A DNA stretch of 64,000 nt. It comes from Papio anubis. Its lineage: Eukaryota; Chordata; Mammalia; Primates; Cercopithecidae. Every line of letters starts with the position of its first letter. Within the stretch, counting starts at the first letter, position 1. The notes under the pieces are model-generated. The model had not been told where the DNA came from. It saw nothing but the letters and a program-made list of their open reading frames with translations, and searched no databases. Below are positions 48,071 through 59,085 of the stretch, in pieces. Location of the stretch: NCBI RefSeq assembly GCF_008728515.1, contig NC_044978.1, forward strand, positions 143,515,787-143,579,786, given 5' to 3'. The translations under genes and the position numbers were made by a program.

Positions 48071-48294
48071 AAAAATTGGCTAACCAGATGGCACTTTCTG
48101 ATTGCATTTTAGAAAAAGGAAAATGTGCAGGGACGAGCTCTGGCTCCAGGACAAATTATTAACTATGTAGAGTTTGTTTTGTGTTTTGTTTTGTGTTTTC
48201 TGTTTGTTTTGCTCCTTTTTCTTTTTTGATATTGTCTTTAGAAACTTTCTAGTATCCTCACTTCCAGAGATGTGAGGGTAAACTAACTTCGGGG

Positions 48295-48721
48295 TGTGGT
48301 GGAGCCCTAATTTGTAGTCCTTGCTAATTTTTTATGACATATAAAACTGCCGCCATGGCCCATTCCAAACTGTCAAGGGTTTAATAACTCATTTTCTGTA
48401 TGATAGACAAACCTGACAGCAATAATTTAAGCATTCCTTAAGAATGACCCTGTATGGCAGATGCACCTGCAGCAATAACTTAAGAAACGAGGGTTGCCAC
48501 GTAGAGGTTACTGGGGAAAGGGTGCTAAGTGAAGACGCTATATAAATCATTTGCTTTTTACAAGCAGTTGCGATTCTCCTGTTCATCTTGCAGCCACTGG
48601 GGCATCCCTGCATGTAAGTCGTCAATAAACCCTGTGTCTTGTTTACTGGCTCTGGATCTCTTCGTAGGCTTCTTGAACCTGGTGCCACCTCCACTGGACT
48701 CAGTAGGGTTTGGGCACAACA
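48295..48721 (+). mobile_element. Class I-like solo LTR, family unassigned
   Basis: LTR architecture: TG start, TATAAA at 48541, AATAAA at 48624, a 'gtgtcttgtttactggctct' U5-like stretch, and an end near 'ggtttgggcacaaca'. The minus-strand frame of 130 codons lies in it by chance. Boundaries uncertain. Confidence 0.5.
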
Positions 48722-49087
48722 CTTGCCAAATTTCTTCATATTTAACACTCCTCTCTCCAGCACACCACTGCGAATTCCCACAGGAAAGGGCCCTGGCTAC
48801 TTAGAATCCCTGGCAACCAATATTCTCCTTTCTCATTTCTATCAAAATGTGTCTGCCTTTCATTGCTTGTATTCATGCGGTGTGTTCAGACATCCCAGTA
48901 TCCTAAACTGTGATCCTTCTTCACTCACCGCCATTCCTTCTTGTCCCCAGATAATCTAATTTTATGTTAACACCATGTAGTAGATGTTTTGATGTGCATC
49001 CCCCATCCCTCTTCAGGTTTTAGAAACCATTTATAAATAGGCATAAAAGATTGCTGGTTTTGAGTAAAACTAACAAATAGAAGGACT
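48722..49087. other. Unassigned sequence
   Basis: Nothing recognised. Confidence 0.3.
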
Positions 49088-50211
49088 TTGCAACAGCTGC
49101 AGGCTAAAATACAAGAAAATCTGAAGCTTACTGCATACAATTCTGCAAATCCCATGTCACTAAAGTTATCTGTGGTAAAGAAGGTCACCATGTGGAGTCT
49201 CTGGCCAGCTTCAACCGAACAGTCACAACACCAACTCCTAGGGTTCTGGATCAAGCTCAGGCAAGATGCAGGAGATAGCTACACAGTATTTAAAAGCAGC
49301 AAAGCAGCTTCTGGCATGACCTTGGCCCTGGTAGAAACTCAGCATCTACCCTACCAGATCACTAGAACTACCTGTCAGTACCATAACATGTATACTGTCA
49401 TACTCACAAGGTCAGGCAGGTATAACAGCAATTCAGTGTGAAATAAAGGTGGTTTATCTAAGCTCAGGCTCAAGCAGGTTCAGAGAGCTAAAGTGAGCAA
49501 CACAAACAGGAAGGAACACTAGCCCTGCCAGGCATCATGCCATGCAGACCTGCCACCCACTAGAGCTTTAGAGCAGCATCTCGAAGGTGTGGCTGATGCA
49601 TCAGTCTGGGAGATGACCCCGCTGTGGGAAGGCAGCATCACTCTTCAGGATGCCACTTATACCTAAACCAGTGGTTATTAGGTGGTGCTACATTGCCAAT
49701 GGTTAGAATTCATGGATCCAGGAACCAATGGGAAGCTGTAGGAGCCCATTCACCATTACTCCCAATTACCCACCTGAAGGATTGTGATTTTCTCTGCAAC
49801 ATTAGGCATTCATAGTCCAAGTCCTTGATCCCAGAAGGGAGCTTTTCCCCCAAGCAATGCAGTAAGAGTTCCACTAAACTTAAAGCTATAGTTGACATCT
49901 AGTCACTTTGGGATCATGATGATAGTAATCTAGGTAGCCTAAAAAGCAGTTACAATACCAGCAAGGTTAATTGACCCTGATTGTCATGAGGAAGTAGAAC
50001 TGCTGCTACATATTAGGAGCAGGGAGAAATATGTTTGTTTGGCACTCAGGGTCTCTCTTGGTATTCATGGGTCTAGCAGTGAGTTAGCAAGTACAGCAGC
50101 TACTTCCTGAGAAGGGCATAATGCTCAGAACTCAGACTCTACAGGGACCCAAAATTTGGGGCAACCATGTGAGCCACTTAATTGAGTAGAAGTGCTAGCT
50201 AAGAGGAGAGG
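49088..50211 (+). mobile_element. ERVL internal remnant (pol 3' end: RNase H to dUTPase-like part)
   Basis: The reading 49160-49340 resembles the RNase H region of ERVL pol (a WSLWP block, LGFW, then an ALVET block). The DNA at 49585-50150 follows the ERVL dUTPase region, such as 'gtggctgatgcatcagtctg' and 'ttgaccctgattgtcatgag'. Frames are broken by many stops and shifts, so it is a decayed pseudogene with no gag, reverse transcriptase or integrase seen. It runs into an LTR at its 3' side. Confidence 0.72.
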
Positions 50212-50695
50212 TGTCTAAAATGGATAGTGGAAGATTATCAGCTATCATTTCAAAACCAACAGCAGTGTGGGAACTGTAATTTATCCCACTAGCTCTCCCA
50301 TTAACTGTGACAAGGCTGTGCTTGGATGCAATAAACTTAATGGCAGGAAGCAGATAAATCTGAACAGTGCAAGAGGTGAACTGCAGTGAATGTTCCCAGA
50401 CCGCTTCGTAATGCTGGCTGACCCACCCCCCAGCTACTGAAATATTGGCTGCTAAAAGCTCACAGCCAGTGGTCAAAGACAGGTGAGGCCAAATCCGTGC
50501 TACAATTTGTATTCCAGACCATCTCCAGCGTCCGGGCTGGTACTGGCTTCTAGCCAAGATGACTACCTTGTTTTGCTTTCTTCCCTGCCTAACCTGCTTC
50601 CTTCACTCTCTTTCTTCTGAGATCCTCCCTTAATAAATCACGTTTTACAAGAATCCAATTTCAGGTTCTGCTTCTAAGGAACTCAATTTAACACA
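50212..50695 (+). mobile_element. ERVL-like 3' LTR
   Basis: Follows a purine-rich 'aagaggagagg' and starts TGTCTAAAATGG. It has AATAAA at 50632 and ends 'aactcaatttaacaca'. The end resembles that of the older LTR at 28725. The start is the less certain border. Confidence 0.5.
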
Positions 50696-52827
50696 AAGGA
50701 GATCTCTCGAGTATGGAAATAGGGAAAATAATAAAAAGAATTTCAGGTGGCGGATCAAAATGAAAGCCAAAATATTTGGAGACAAATGTTTTTTCATTGT
50801 CCTTTAAATTATTTTGGTTTGTTGTCAGTTTATCTCATGTAAAATGCATTAATATTTATCTTGTAAATTTGCCATGAGGATTAAAGAAACAGTATTATAA
50901 GAGAGGCACCTGAGATAATTTCCATCACATGTAGGCATTCAATGAAGGGTTGCTTGTATTGCTAATACTACTAGTATCCTTTTAAATAGTTCAAAAATAA
51001 AAATAAGCTTGCTGGTGACCAGTAAAATCAGGAAAGCTGGAGTTGCATGGCTGAAAGGCTTGCTGAGAGTGGGTCTGCCCTGCTCTGCATGCAGAGAGCT
51101 TTTCTAACATTATTTTCCTCAGATGTGAAATGAGTTCCAGCTCACTAACTGTGGAGCCCCTGAGGTGACTGGCATCCCAGGCGAAGAGTAAAGGAAAGAG
51201 CTGTGGGAATGACTGCTGTGGCTCTGTAGTCGTTGTGTTTTATACTTTTTTTTGCTTTTGATGTAATGGAGCAAGCAGGAGAGAAAAATAAAGCCAAATG
51301 CATTGTGTTGGGAAGTTTCTTTCTGTTTTAGATTGCCCAGCTTGGAGGAAATATGGTGCAGATCTTTTAAAAATTGCACAGCATCCTACTATACAGAGAA
51401 TAAATTACTATAGATAACAACAGGTAAAATAGATAAGTAATATACTAACACTTTTACTGCTGTTAATGAAAAACTGTTCACCAGCCCTATTGTCTTTTGA
51501 AGTTTCCAAAGCTGTTGTGTTAGAACAATTAAACCCAACAGGTGAAAAGCTGTGGACTTGAGAAAATATGGATTTAAAAAAATAGAAAGATTAAAATCCT
51601 CGAGGACAGGCAGAGAAAATGTACACAGTTTATGAAATAAGATTACTATAAAATGCTTTTGTCATTCAAGAAGCATGACCCAATGTGAGCCAAATTACAT
51701 ACAACAAAAATTAACATCATAGCAAAGTTCCTGGATAATTTTGTGGCAGGCACTCTTGCTTGTTTGTTCACTAGCTATTTCCAACCCCATCCTCCCATGC
51801 TGTCTTCTACCAAACAAGCAATGCCCAATACATTCCTGCCCTCTTACGATGACAAGGAATGGTCACATGAAACTTAAGACACTAAATATAAGAGAATGCA
51901 TCGGTAATTTTCTGGGATTTTCTTTCCCTTTCTGATAAAAGAGTCATGCCTATAAGGAATGTTTTCTTTTGCCACACTCCCTTTCAGTTTTGACACTGGT
52001 CTGGCTGTAAGCTATGGCATCCATTTTGAATCCTTGAGAGGACATCAACCAACAAGCCAAGAATGGCCAAGCAGAACAACAGGAAACGTCCGGGTCCTTT
52101 ATCATACATAAAGCCATGAAAAGACCTCAGTAACAGCCTCTTTTGAACGTCCTAAATGATGGAATACATGTCTGCACATTTTCAGCCATGTCTAGCAGTC
52201 CACCGTGTGGCTCATAGCAGAAGATATTCCATAGAGATACAAATCATTCCTTGCATTGGCGTGAAAGATATTAAAAATCAATCCAGGCTATTACTAAAGA
52301 AGAGATTGATTCCGTTTTTACACAGAAGGCAAAAGCAAGGCTTTCAGGATGACAGGTGTTACCAAGGAATACTCAGACACAAGGCATGTGGGTGGTTGGC
52401 TGAGTTCACAGGTATAGAGCCAACTGCAGCAGAGCCAGGCTGGCAAACATTTGGCCAAGTAGACATGGTAGTTAATATTAGGGGATCCAAGGCAAAGACC
52501 TAGGTAGGGGTCAAAGCCAAGACAGGATCTCCAAGAGAGGAACTGGCCTCAAGACAACAGGTTTTTGTGGCAGGGGTGGAGCCAAGTTTGGAGGCGGCAG
52601 CTGAGATTTTTCAAAGTGAAGTGATTTCTGCCAAAAAATCTTGTGGTACCAAGGTGCCTTTTACAGAGTGGCCCAGGACTTCCCACGCAGCCTTATTTTT
52701 AAAAATGTTATCTGAGAGGAACAGAATATCTATAAAATTTATAGAATTGGGTCAGATATCCCATCTCTGTTACCTAATAAGCTTTTGAGTTCTTGCCATA
52801 TGTTACAGTAACTATGTGTTTGTGTAT
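50696..52827. other. Anonymous intronic sequence, 2.1 kb
   Basis: Nothing recognised. The 115-codon frame at 52156-52503 has no known domain. Confidence 0.35.
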
Positions 52828-52935
52828 CTCATAAGCAAGAATTAGATTCTCTGAGGACAGAAATCATGCTTTATTCATCTTTGCACTCTCATTGACTAGC
52901 AGAATACTTAGTAGTACTTGATTCATAATTTGTTT
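52828..52935 (+). repeat. L2 3' end
   Basis: 'agattctctgaggacagaaa', 'gctttattcatctttgcac', 'actagcagaatacttagtag'. Confidence 0.6.
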
Positions 52936-52944
52936 GAGGAAGGA

Positions 52945-53185
52945 CAATAAAAATAACAGTATTTATTGAGTACTTATAAGGTACCAGGCATCGAGAAACA
53001 TGTTTTATACACAATAACTCATTTATTTCATAGAAATAGTCACAACCGTTATCCCCATTTGACCAATAAAGAAACTAGGATTTATAGAAGTTAAGTACAT
53101 TTTCCCACATTACACAACTAGGAAAAGTTAGACTGCATCTGAAACCAGGTCATCTCCCTCCAGAGAATAGTGCTCTTCTGTATAA
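52945..53185 (-). repeat. MIR SINE, near full length
   Basis: 'cagtatttattgagtactta', 'gtaccaggcatcgagaaac', 'cgttatccccatttgaccaa', 'cacattacacaactagg'. Confidence 0.78.
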
Positions 53186-54519
53186 ATGGAAGGAAAGCGA
53201 GCACAGTAATTATTTAAGACACTACTGGGGAATAAGGTATTTTTCTCTTCTTTCTCTTGCAAAGAAAAGGTGGGCTTTGATTTCTAGAACTTAGTTCTTC
53301 TCTTGCTCCTAAGAATAATTGTTAGAAGAATGTTTTCAAGAGTCTAGACATAAAGGCAATGAAGGTAAGTAGTCCCAAGAGCTGGAAAGAGCAAAAGTTG
53401 GGCATCTTATGTGAAGGGCTTTGGGTGCTGCCTGCAGCATCAGTGTAGCACGTGGACTGAAGGAGCAGCAATGTAGATGGACACCAGGATCCATGGACCA
53501 AAATCATCTCTAGACATTCTGGCCCCTTGTGAACCCATGTATCTTGCTGATCACAATGTATGGGGAAAGAATCCTGAGTGATGACTAGTACAGAACTCCC
53601 TGTCCATTCCTACATGGAGCACCCAAGAGCCACTTTTAATCTGCTTTAGAAACATCAAGGTGAATGATGTTCCCTGAAGTAGTTGGTTGCATATCACATT
53701 TAAGCCTCCAGCAGAAAGGAGGGAAGGAGAGAGGAAAAGACTCTTATGCAGGATGGGCAGGCAGCTACTTAATGTCCAACTTAGGCTTTGGGTCTGCTTC
53801 AGCTCTCATAAGCTCTCAGCACCAATGCCTTTTGGGAGGGGCATGTACAATTTCATCTCCAGAAATTCTTCATGGAAATATAAAAAATATTCCCTGAAAA
53901 AAGTCAGCTTGTAACTGAGTAGCTGAAGCAGGAAACATTGGCCTTGGAAAATGCTGAAGCAAGCACAAATTTAGGGGAAGAAAAAGAAAAACGGGAAGGG
54001 GCATTTATAAATGTATGAAAAGGGAAATTCCATAATTAGAGGAAGAGCCCTGAAAGTTGTGATTAAGAAAATCTACAAAGCTGTGGCCCAAATTTTTATT
54101 ATTTGGTTTTCTGTGTAGTTAGAAAGAGGCGGCATCCTTAGTAAGGATGATTGGTTTATTTGTGTTATTTTGTAGTAGATTTTCTAATATTATTTTAAAT
54201 AAAACATTGTATAACTGTATCATAAGGCCTGCTATTTAAAGCACCAGGCACTGAGAGAGGCAAATCTTCAGTCTTCGGGCTCCAGTTGTAGCCTCTGGGT
54301 TTCACATGAAGCCTCCTGAGTTCTAGAAGTCCGGAGTTGGATTATTGATTCAATCGATTCAATAATGTTTATGCTCTGACAACAAGCTACACGCTTCTCT
54401 GAGATCATAGTTATTTCCATCAGACCATAGGAATTAAGATGACCCCTTGGGTACAAATGACTCCTTTTCTGAGCAAAGTTTCTGGCACTACAGGAATAAT
54501 GTATTAGAGTCACTCTTTA
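53186..54519. other. Anonymous intronic sequence
   Basis: Nothing recognised. The 53.7-kb frames overlap each other and look random. Confidence 0.4.
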
Positions 54520-54648
54520 TTTTTCTTCAACTTTTATTTTAAGTTCAGGGGTACATGTACAGGATGTGCAGATTTGCTACATAGGTAAATATGTGCCATG
54601 GTGGTTTGCTGCACAGATCATCCCATCACCTAGGTGTTAAGCCCAGTA
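54520..54648 (-). mobile_element. Short 5'-truncated L1 (3' UTR end)
   Basis: 'cttttattttaagttcaggg', 'gtacatgtacaggatgtgc', 'tgctgcacagatcatcccat', 'cctaggtgttaagcccagta'. About 130 bp of a primate L1 3' end. Confidence 0.88.
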
Positions 54649-54676
54649 CAAGATTCTGTTAAGCCACAGAATCTTG
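54649..54676. repeat. 10-bp perfect stem hairpin at the L1 border
   Basis: CAAGATTCTG, an 8-nt loop, then CAGAATCTTG, directly after the L1 fragment. Confidence 0.75.
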
Positions 54677-56299
54677 GGACATTGGAGGGCAACCTTTCTG
54701 CCAGATGATCCACAAGCATTGTGCATTTGACAGATGTCAAAGGAAGGTACACATGAGAGGGCATGTGAACCTGGCTCCTCACCAAAGGTGAGAACAGTTG
54801 CACTCACAAATAAGACCAGTTGCACTGTGGCATGGGTTAGTTCTGGGACCCTCATGAGCAGAGTTACCTAGTAGCTTCTCCCTGCTGACCCTGCTCTAAA
54901 CCTTCCCCTCAATCTCTAGGCCCCGCACATGTTCCTGAAGTCACAGACCACCCAGCTCTTGTCCCCTTTTAAGCTAAGATGACCCTCGTTAGTCTCCACC
55001 CATTTGGTACTCTAAGTTTCCCTATTCTCTTTCCACTGACCTGTAATAACAATTCCCCAGAGCCTTCTCTTCTGACAAAATCTATCTCTAGCAAATCAAC
55101 ACCTTTGGGTTTCACTACTCTACCCTCTTTTGGACTAGTCAAGCTTACACAGGGTTTTCATATAAAAAGGATCTTAAATTTCATATAATTAATTACATAA
55201 AAAATACAAAAGAAGCAACTAATTCTTTCACAGCCTAACTTTGTTATTTAAGAATCAAAAAATAAGCAATACTCCTAGTATTTACTTTATTTGCTATGTA
55301 AAAGGGTCTATTACTTCACTCCTGATGCAATGTTCTAAGGCATAATTTATCAGCAATTAAATGAGATAATGAATTATTAGAAAAATAAAATTGAGCAAAG
55401 AGTTCTCAAATCTTAGTTGAGTAGATTTGTGCACATAAATAAAATATCCTTAGCTGAAAATTTCTGCACAACATCTTATTCTGTTTATAATTTTGTAAAT
55501 CCCTTCCAGGCGATAATTATTCAAGGACTGATACATTTATACACTGTGTCAGTTTATATAGACTATTAAATGTTTATATTACTTTTATACAAAATTTAAA
55601 ACACTGGGTCTCAGAGAAAGTATCAGCATGGGCAATAGCTGCCAGCACGAGCAAGCCACCAAAAGAATGTTTGCCTTGCTCAGCTGTTAAATTGCGTTTT
55701 TAAGTTTTAGAAACATCAGTTGCTAATTCCCTAATTATGTGGTAATCGTGGGCCACCCATAAGCGTTCATTAAGTAGTTTCAAGTCATATTGCAGAATCT
55801 GTGACTTTGCTCAGCAGGTTGTTCTAAAGCCAGAATTCAGACAGATTCTTAGGATTAAGCTCAGGCAATTACCAAAGTTCCACAAATTAAAATGTCATGA
55901 TACAAGGATTCTGATGAACCAGGGAAAAAAATGTGATTTTTCCAACTTAGATATTAATTGAACTAACTTTAGAAGGAAAGTTTTGACATGATGAGTAGAA
56001 CTTGGATAAGTCAGTGCTCACGGTCAGAGTCACTGTTATTCACTTCTAGAGACTTGTAGGATCATAATGAGTCATTATACAGATGAGCCTTCAGTTGTTG
56101 TCCTTGAGACAAAGCTCAACTAGAAAGAAAGCAAGAGCAAGCTAAAGAAAAAGATCCAAAATAAAATGCTGGTCAATAAGAGAAAGACTAAAAGGAGAAA
56201 AATATAAGCATTGGCCTAAAGAATGCGTAGAGGCTGGTAGGCCAACAAGAAAGCAGAAAGAGAGAATTTTCTGGGGATGAAAACAAAATCTTTTGTATC
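54677..56299. other. Anonymous intronic sequence
   Basis: Nothing recognised. Confidence 0.4.
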
Positions 56300-56455
56300 T
56301 GAGTTCCTCCAGGAATTGCTTTACACAATCATTCACAACACACTGCTGGATAGTCCATGAAGGCAGGAATTGGGTGTTAGTCCTCACATTATCTGACATA
56401 TTTTTTGTTTCATGGTAGATATGCAACAAATAGTAATTAATGAATGATTGAAAAT
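56300..56455 (+). repeat. L2 3' end
   Basis: 'gtccatgaaggcaggaattg', 'gttagtcctcacattatctg', 'caacaaatagtaattaatga'. Confidence 0.55.
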
Positions 56456-57024
56456 GATCAAAAGAAAGAATGGAATGAAGTAAGCCAACAACACTTCACC
56501 ATGCAAACTCTAGTCCTGTCCCATATGGGAAATCTCCAAATCCAGAAGAGATGGAGAAGAGGGAAATAACCACTAAGAGGGTCCACTTAATTAATTAACT
56601 CAAGGAAAGAGCATTTATTGAAGTCCTACTCAGTATGTGTGCTAATACCACAAGCAAGAAGAGCCAAGGATGGTATGTGCAAGGTGATCACAGGACTCTA
56701 AGTTGTACCAGCTTAAAATTCTTTAATTGCACATAAATATTAGTAGTTCCAACTCATCTTTGCTGCTTTTTCTTTCATGCTTTTTACATAAGTCACTTAA
56801 TCTGTTAGTGTAGTTTCTCACATCATTTGGATTGTATCAAAAATCCTAGAGCTTCTTTACCTACTTAGTAATATCTAAAAAGATAATATTTCCATTAATA
56901 CGTGATAGTCTTGACAGAACACTACATAAAAATTTCTCAGGATACATGACATTTTAAATCCTATAAATTAATGTTTCTGACACAGAGAAAAAGCTCAGAT
57001 CATAATTGATAATTAATTGATTAA
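56456..57024. other. Anonymous intronic sequence
   Basis: A weak L2-like antisense patch lies at 56595-56665. Nothing else. Confidence 0.35.
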
Positions 57025-57135
57025 TAGTAATATACCTCACAGGGTTGCTGTGAGGAATAAATATCAATGCACATAAATAATGTCAACAGTGTCTAATATT
57101 CAATAGGTACTTAATGCTAATTATTTTTCCAGAGT
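57025..57135 (+). repeat. MIR 3' fragment
   Basis: 'cctcacagggttgctgtgag', 'caatgcacataaataatgtc', 'caataggtacttaatgctaa'. Confidence 0.68.
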
Positions 57136-57865
57136 GGTCCAAATAAACCACTGCTACTAAGGAGTCATCAAGAATATCACCTTGTTTTTACTGAACTATT
57201 ATTCTATTATCAGAGTTTGATTCAGTGAACCAGACATGGATAATGTATACTGCTAGAAAGGTCTGTAAACACTACCCATCCTGAGATAGTGAACCACTGT
57301 AAGCACCAATATACTTGAGGTAAACAAGTCATCGTCTTCCAGTGTCAATCCTTGCAGTCTCATGACACTTTAATCAAATGATGTTATAGAAATGATATAA
57401 ACCTTTTTAAAATACAAGTCAAAGCTGAATTGCAGCTATTTAACTCTGCATAAAAAAACCTTTTCTAGATGAAGATCAAATGTTCGATAAACGATAAATT
57501 GTAAAACCTACTAACCAAATGTTGAAAATTCAAAAGGCCAGATTATATAATAATAGGATATGTTTAGTCTTATTACATAATATATTTAGTCTTCATGTTT
57601 GTTATCATGACATTTCAAAACTTAAAGTTGGGAGTTTTTGCATACAGTATAACACTTTTGAAAACTGTGAAAGCCAAAACAGCAAAAGGCAGAGTTATTG
57701 CATTACTAGCTTTGGACTAGAGACTGCATTTCTCTGACACTTAGTTATCTAAAAACAGACATAATTATTATTATTATTATTATTTTTTGCTCACTTTACA
57801 AATTTTGGGGTACAATTAATTAAAATAATATATGTGACATGCCTGTGTAAAATGCAAAATAACAT
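57136..57865. other. AT-rich intronic sequence
   Basis: Contains an (ATT)n microsatellite at 57764-57785. No gene. Confidence 0.45.
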
Positions 57866-58059
57866 TTTATTCCTCATTACTGAAAAATTTTGGAAAAATT
57901 ATTTACTTTCTTTAAAGCTTAGCCATTGTTACTTCACGCTAAACAAATTACAAAATCACCGTATAGCTCATACCTCTCAGTACCCAGTTGACATCATTAG
58001 ATTTGAGATATACTTTGTTCTCAGCAGCAAAATATTTCCAAAATCTCTCAGAGTGAGTC
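57866..58059 (+). repeat. Long inverted repeat, left arm
   Basis: From 'tttattcctcattactg' to 'tctctcagagtgagtc'. Its inverse complement lies at 58444-58635, roughly 85-90% identical by eye. Not recognised as a known family. Confidence 0.92.
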
Positions 58060-58443
58060 CTCAGGTTTTGCCACAAACATACTATTTTTATTTCATTTAT
58101 CTTGAAATATTAGAATGCTTATAAATACAATCATACTAACCAGAAATATGCATGTACATGCATAGATGGGGGTTTTATGTTTAATTTGAGTTCTTAGAAA
58201 GGAAATGCCAAATTATAGTATGTGCTGTAATTATTTTCCTTCTTTGCACCTATTTATCTCTAAAACAGTAATTTTAAATTTGGAGAAGGAAAAGGAATTA
58301 AAATTATGGAACTTACAGTAGAATATTCTAACATGTATACTCACACAGTTTGAGGATAAGGTCAAGAAAAAAATCGCTGTCTGAAATGTAATCTCATAAG
58401 AATAAATTAGCAAAAATAAGGAGCCTTAATTATGTGCATCATT
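58060..58443. other. Spacer of the long inverted repeat
   Basis: 384 bp of AT-rich sequence. It includes a small ATGCATGTACATGCAT palindrome near 58148. No coding frame. Confidence 0.7.
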
Positions 58444-58635
58444 GACCCACTCTAAGAGAATTTGGAAATATTTTGCTGCTAAGAGCAAAGTATATCTCAA
58501 ATCTAATCATGTCAACTGTGTACTGAGAGGTATGAGCTATATGGTGATTTTGCAATTTGTTTAGCACTAAGAAACAATGGCTAATTCTTAAAGAAAGTAA
58601 ACATTTTTTTAAATTTTCCAGTAATGAGGAATAAA
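58444..58635 (-). repeat. Long inverted repeat, right arm
   Basis: Inverse complement of 57866-58059, from 'gacccactctaagagaattt' to 'gtaatgaggaataaa'. Shared unbroken blocks include 'gagctcatacctctcag'-type and 'agatttgagatatacttt' sequence. Confidence 0.92.
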
Positions 58636-58964
58636 CTTATGTATCTAGATAGAGATATTCTAAGAGCAGAATTTCTTAGAGAGTATTAAAAAGAGAACAA
58701 CTACATCAGAGTGTATTGGTAAGATTTCTGGACCTGTTCTCAAATGAACTGATAAATTTGAATATTCATGGGCAACATGGCTGTCAGGATAACCTTTATT
58801 CATCTTTGGCTCAGAAAAATCTTTTTGGTAATCTAACGTGATCAAAAGAATGAATAAGAAATCATTGTATATCTCATTCATTTTCTTTATTAAATATTGA
58901 AGAGAGAAAGAATGTTAATATTTGTATTTACCCTTAGGAACTGGATGAATTTCCCTTTTACACT
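58636..58964. other. Anonymous intronic sequence
   Basis: Nothing recognised. Confidence 0.35.
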
Positions 58965-59085
58965 CTAGGTCAATGATTCTCAAACTTCAGTGCATGTAAG
59001 AATAACCTAAAGAATTTCTAGTAAATACCTATTTCCAAGCCACAGTCATGCCTAGATTCTAGGTTTTCAGATTTCCGAATTGGCC
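58965..59085 (+). mobile_element. MER5-type hAT fragment
   Basis: 'caatgattctcaaacttcag', 'gcatgtaagaataacctaaa', 'ctagtaaatacctatttcc'. Confidence 0.55.

Noticed and set aside
48389..48781. 130-codon minus-strand frame
   Set aside because: It lies in an LTR-like element and runs against its orientation.
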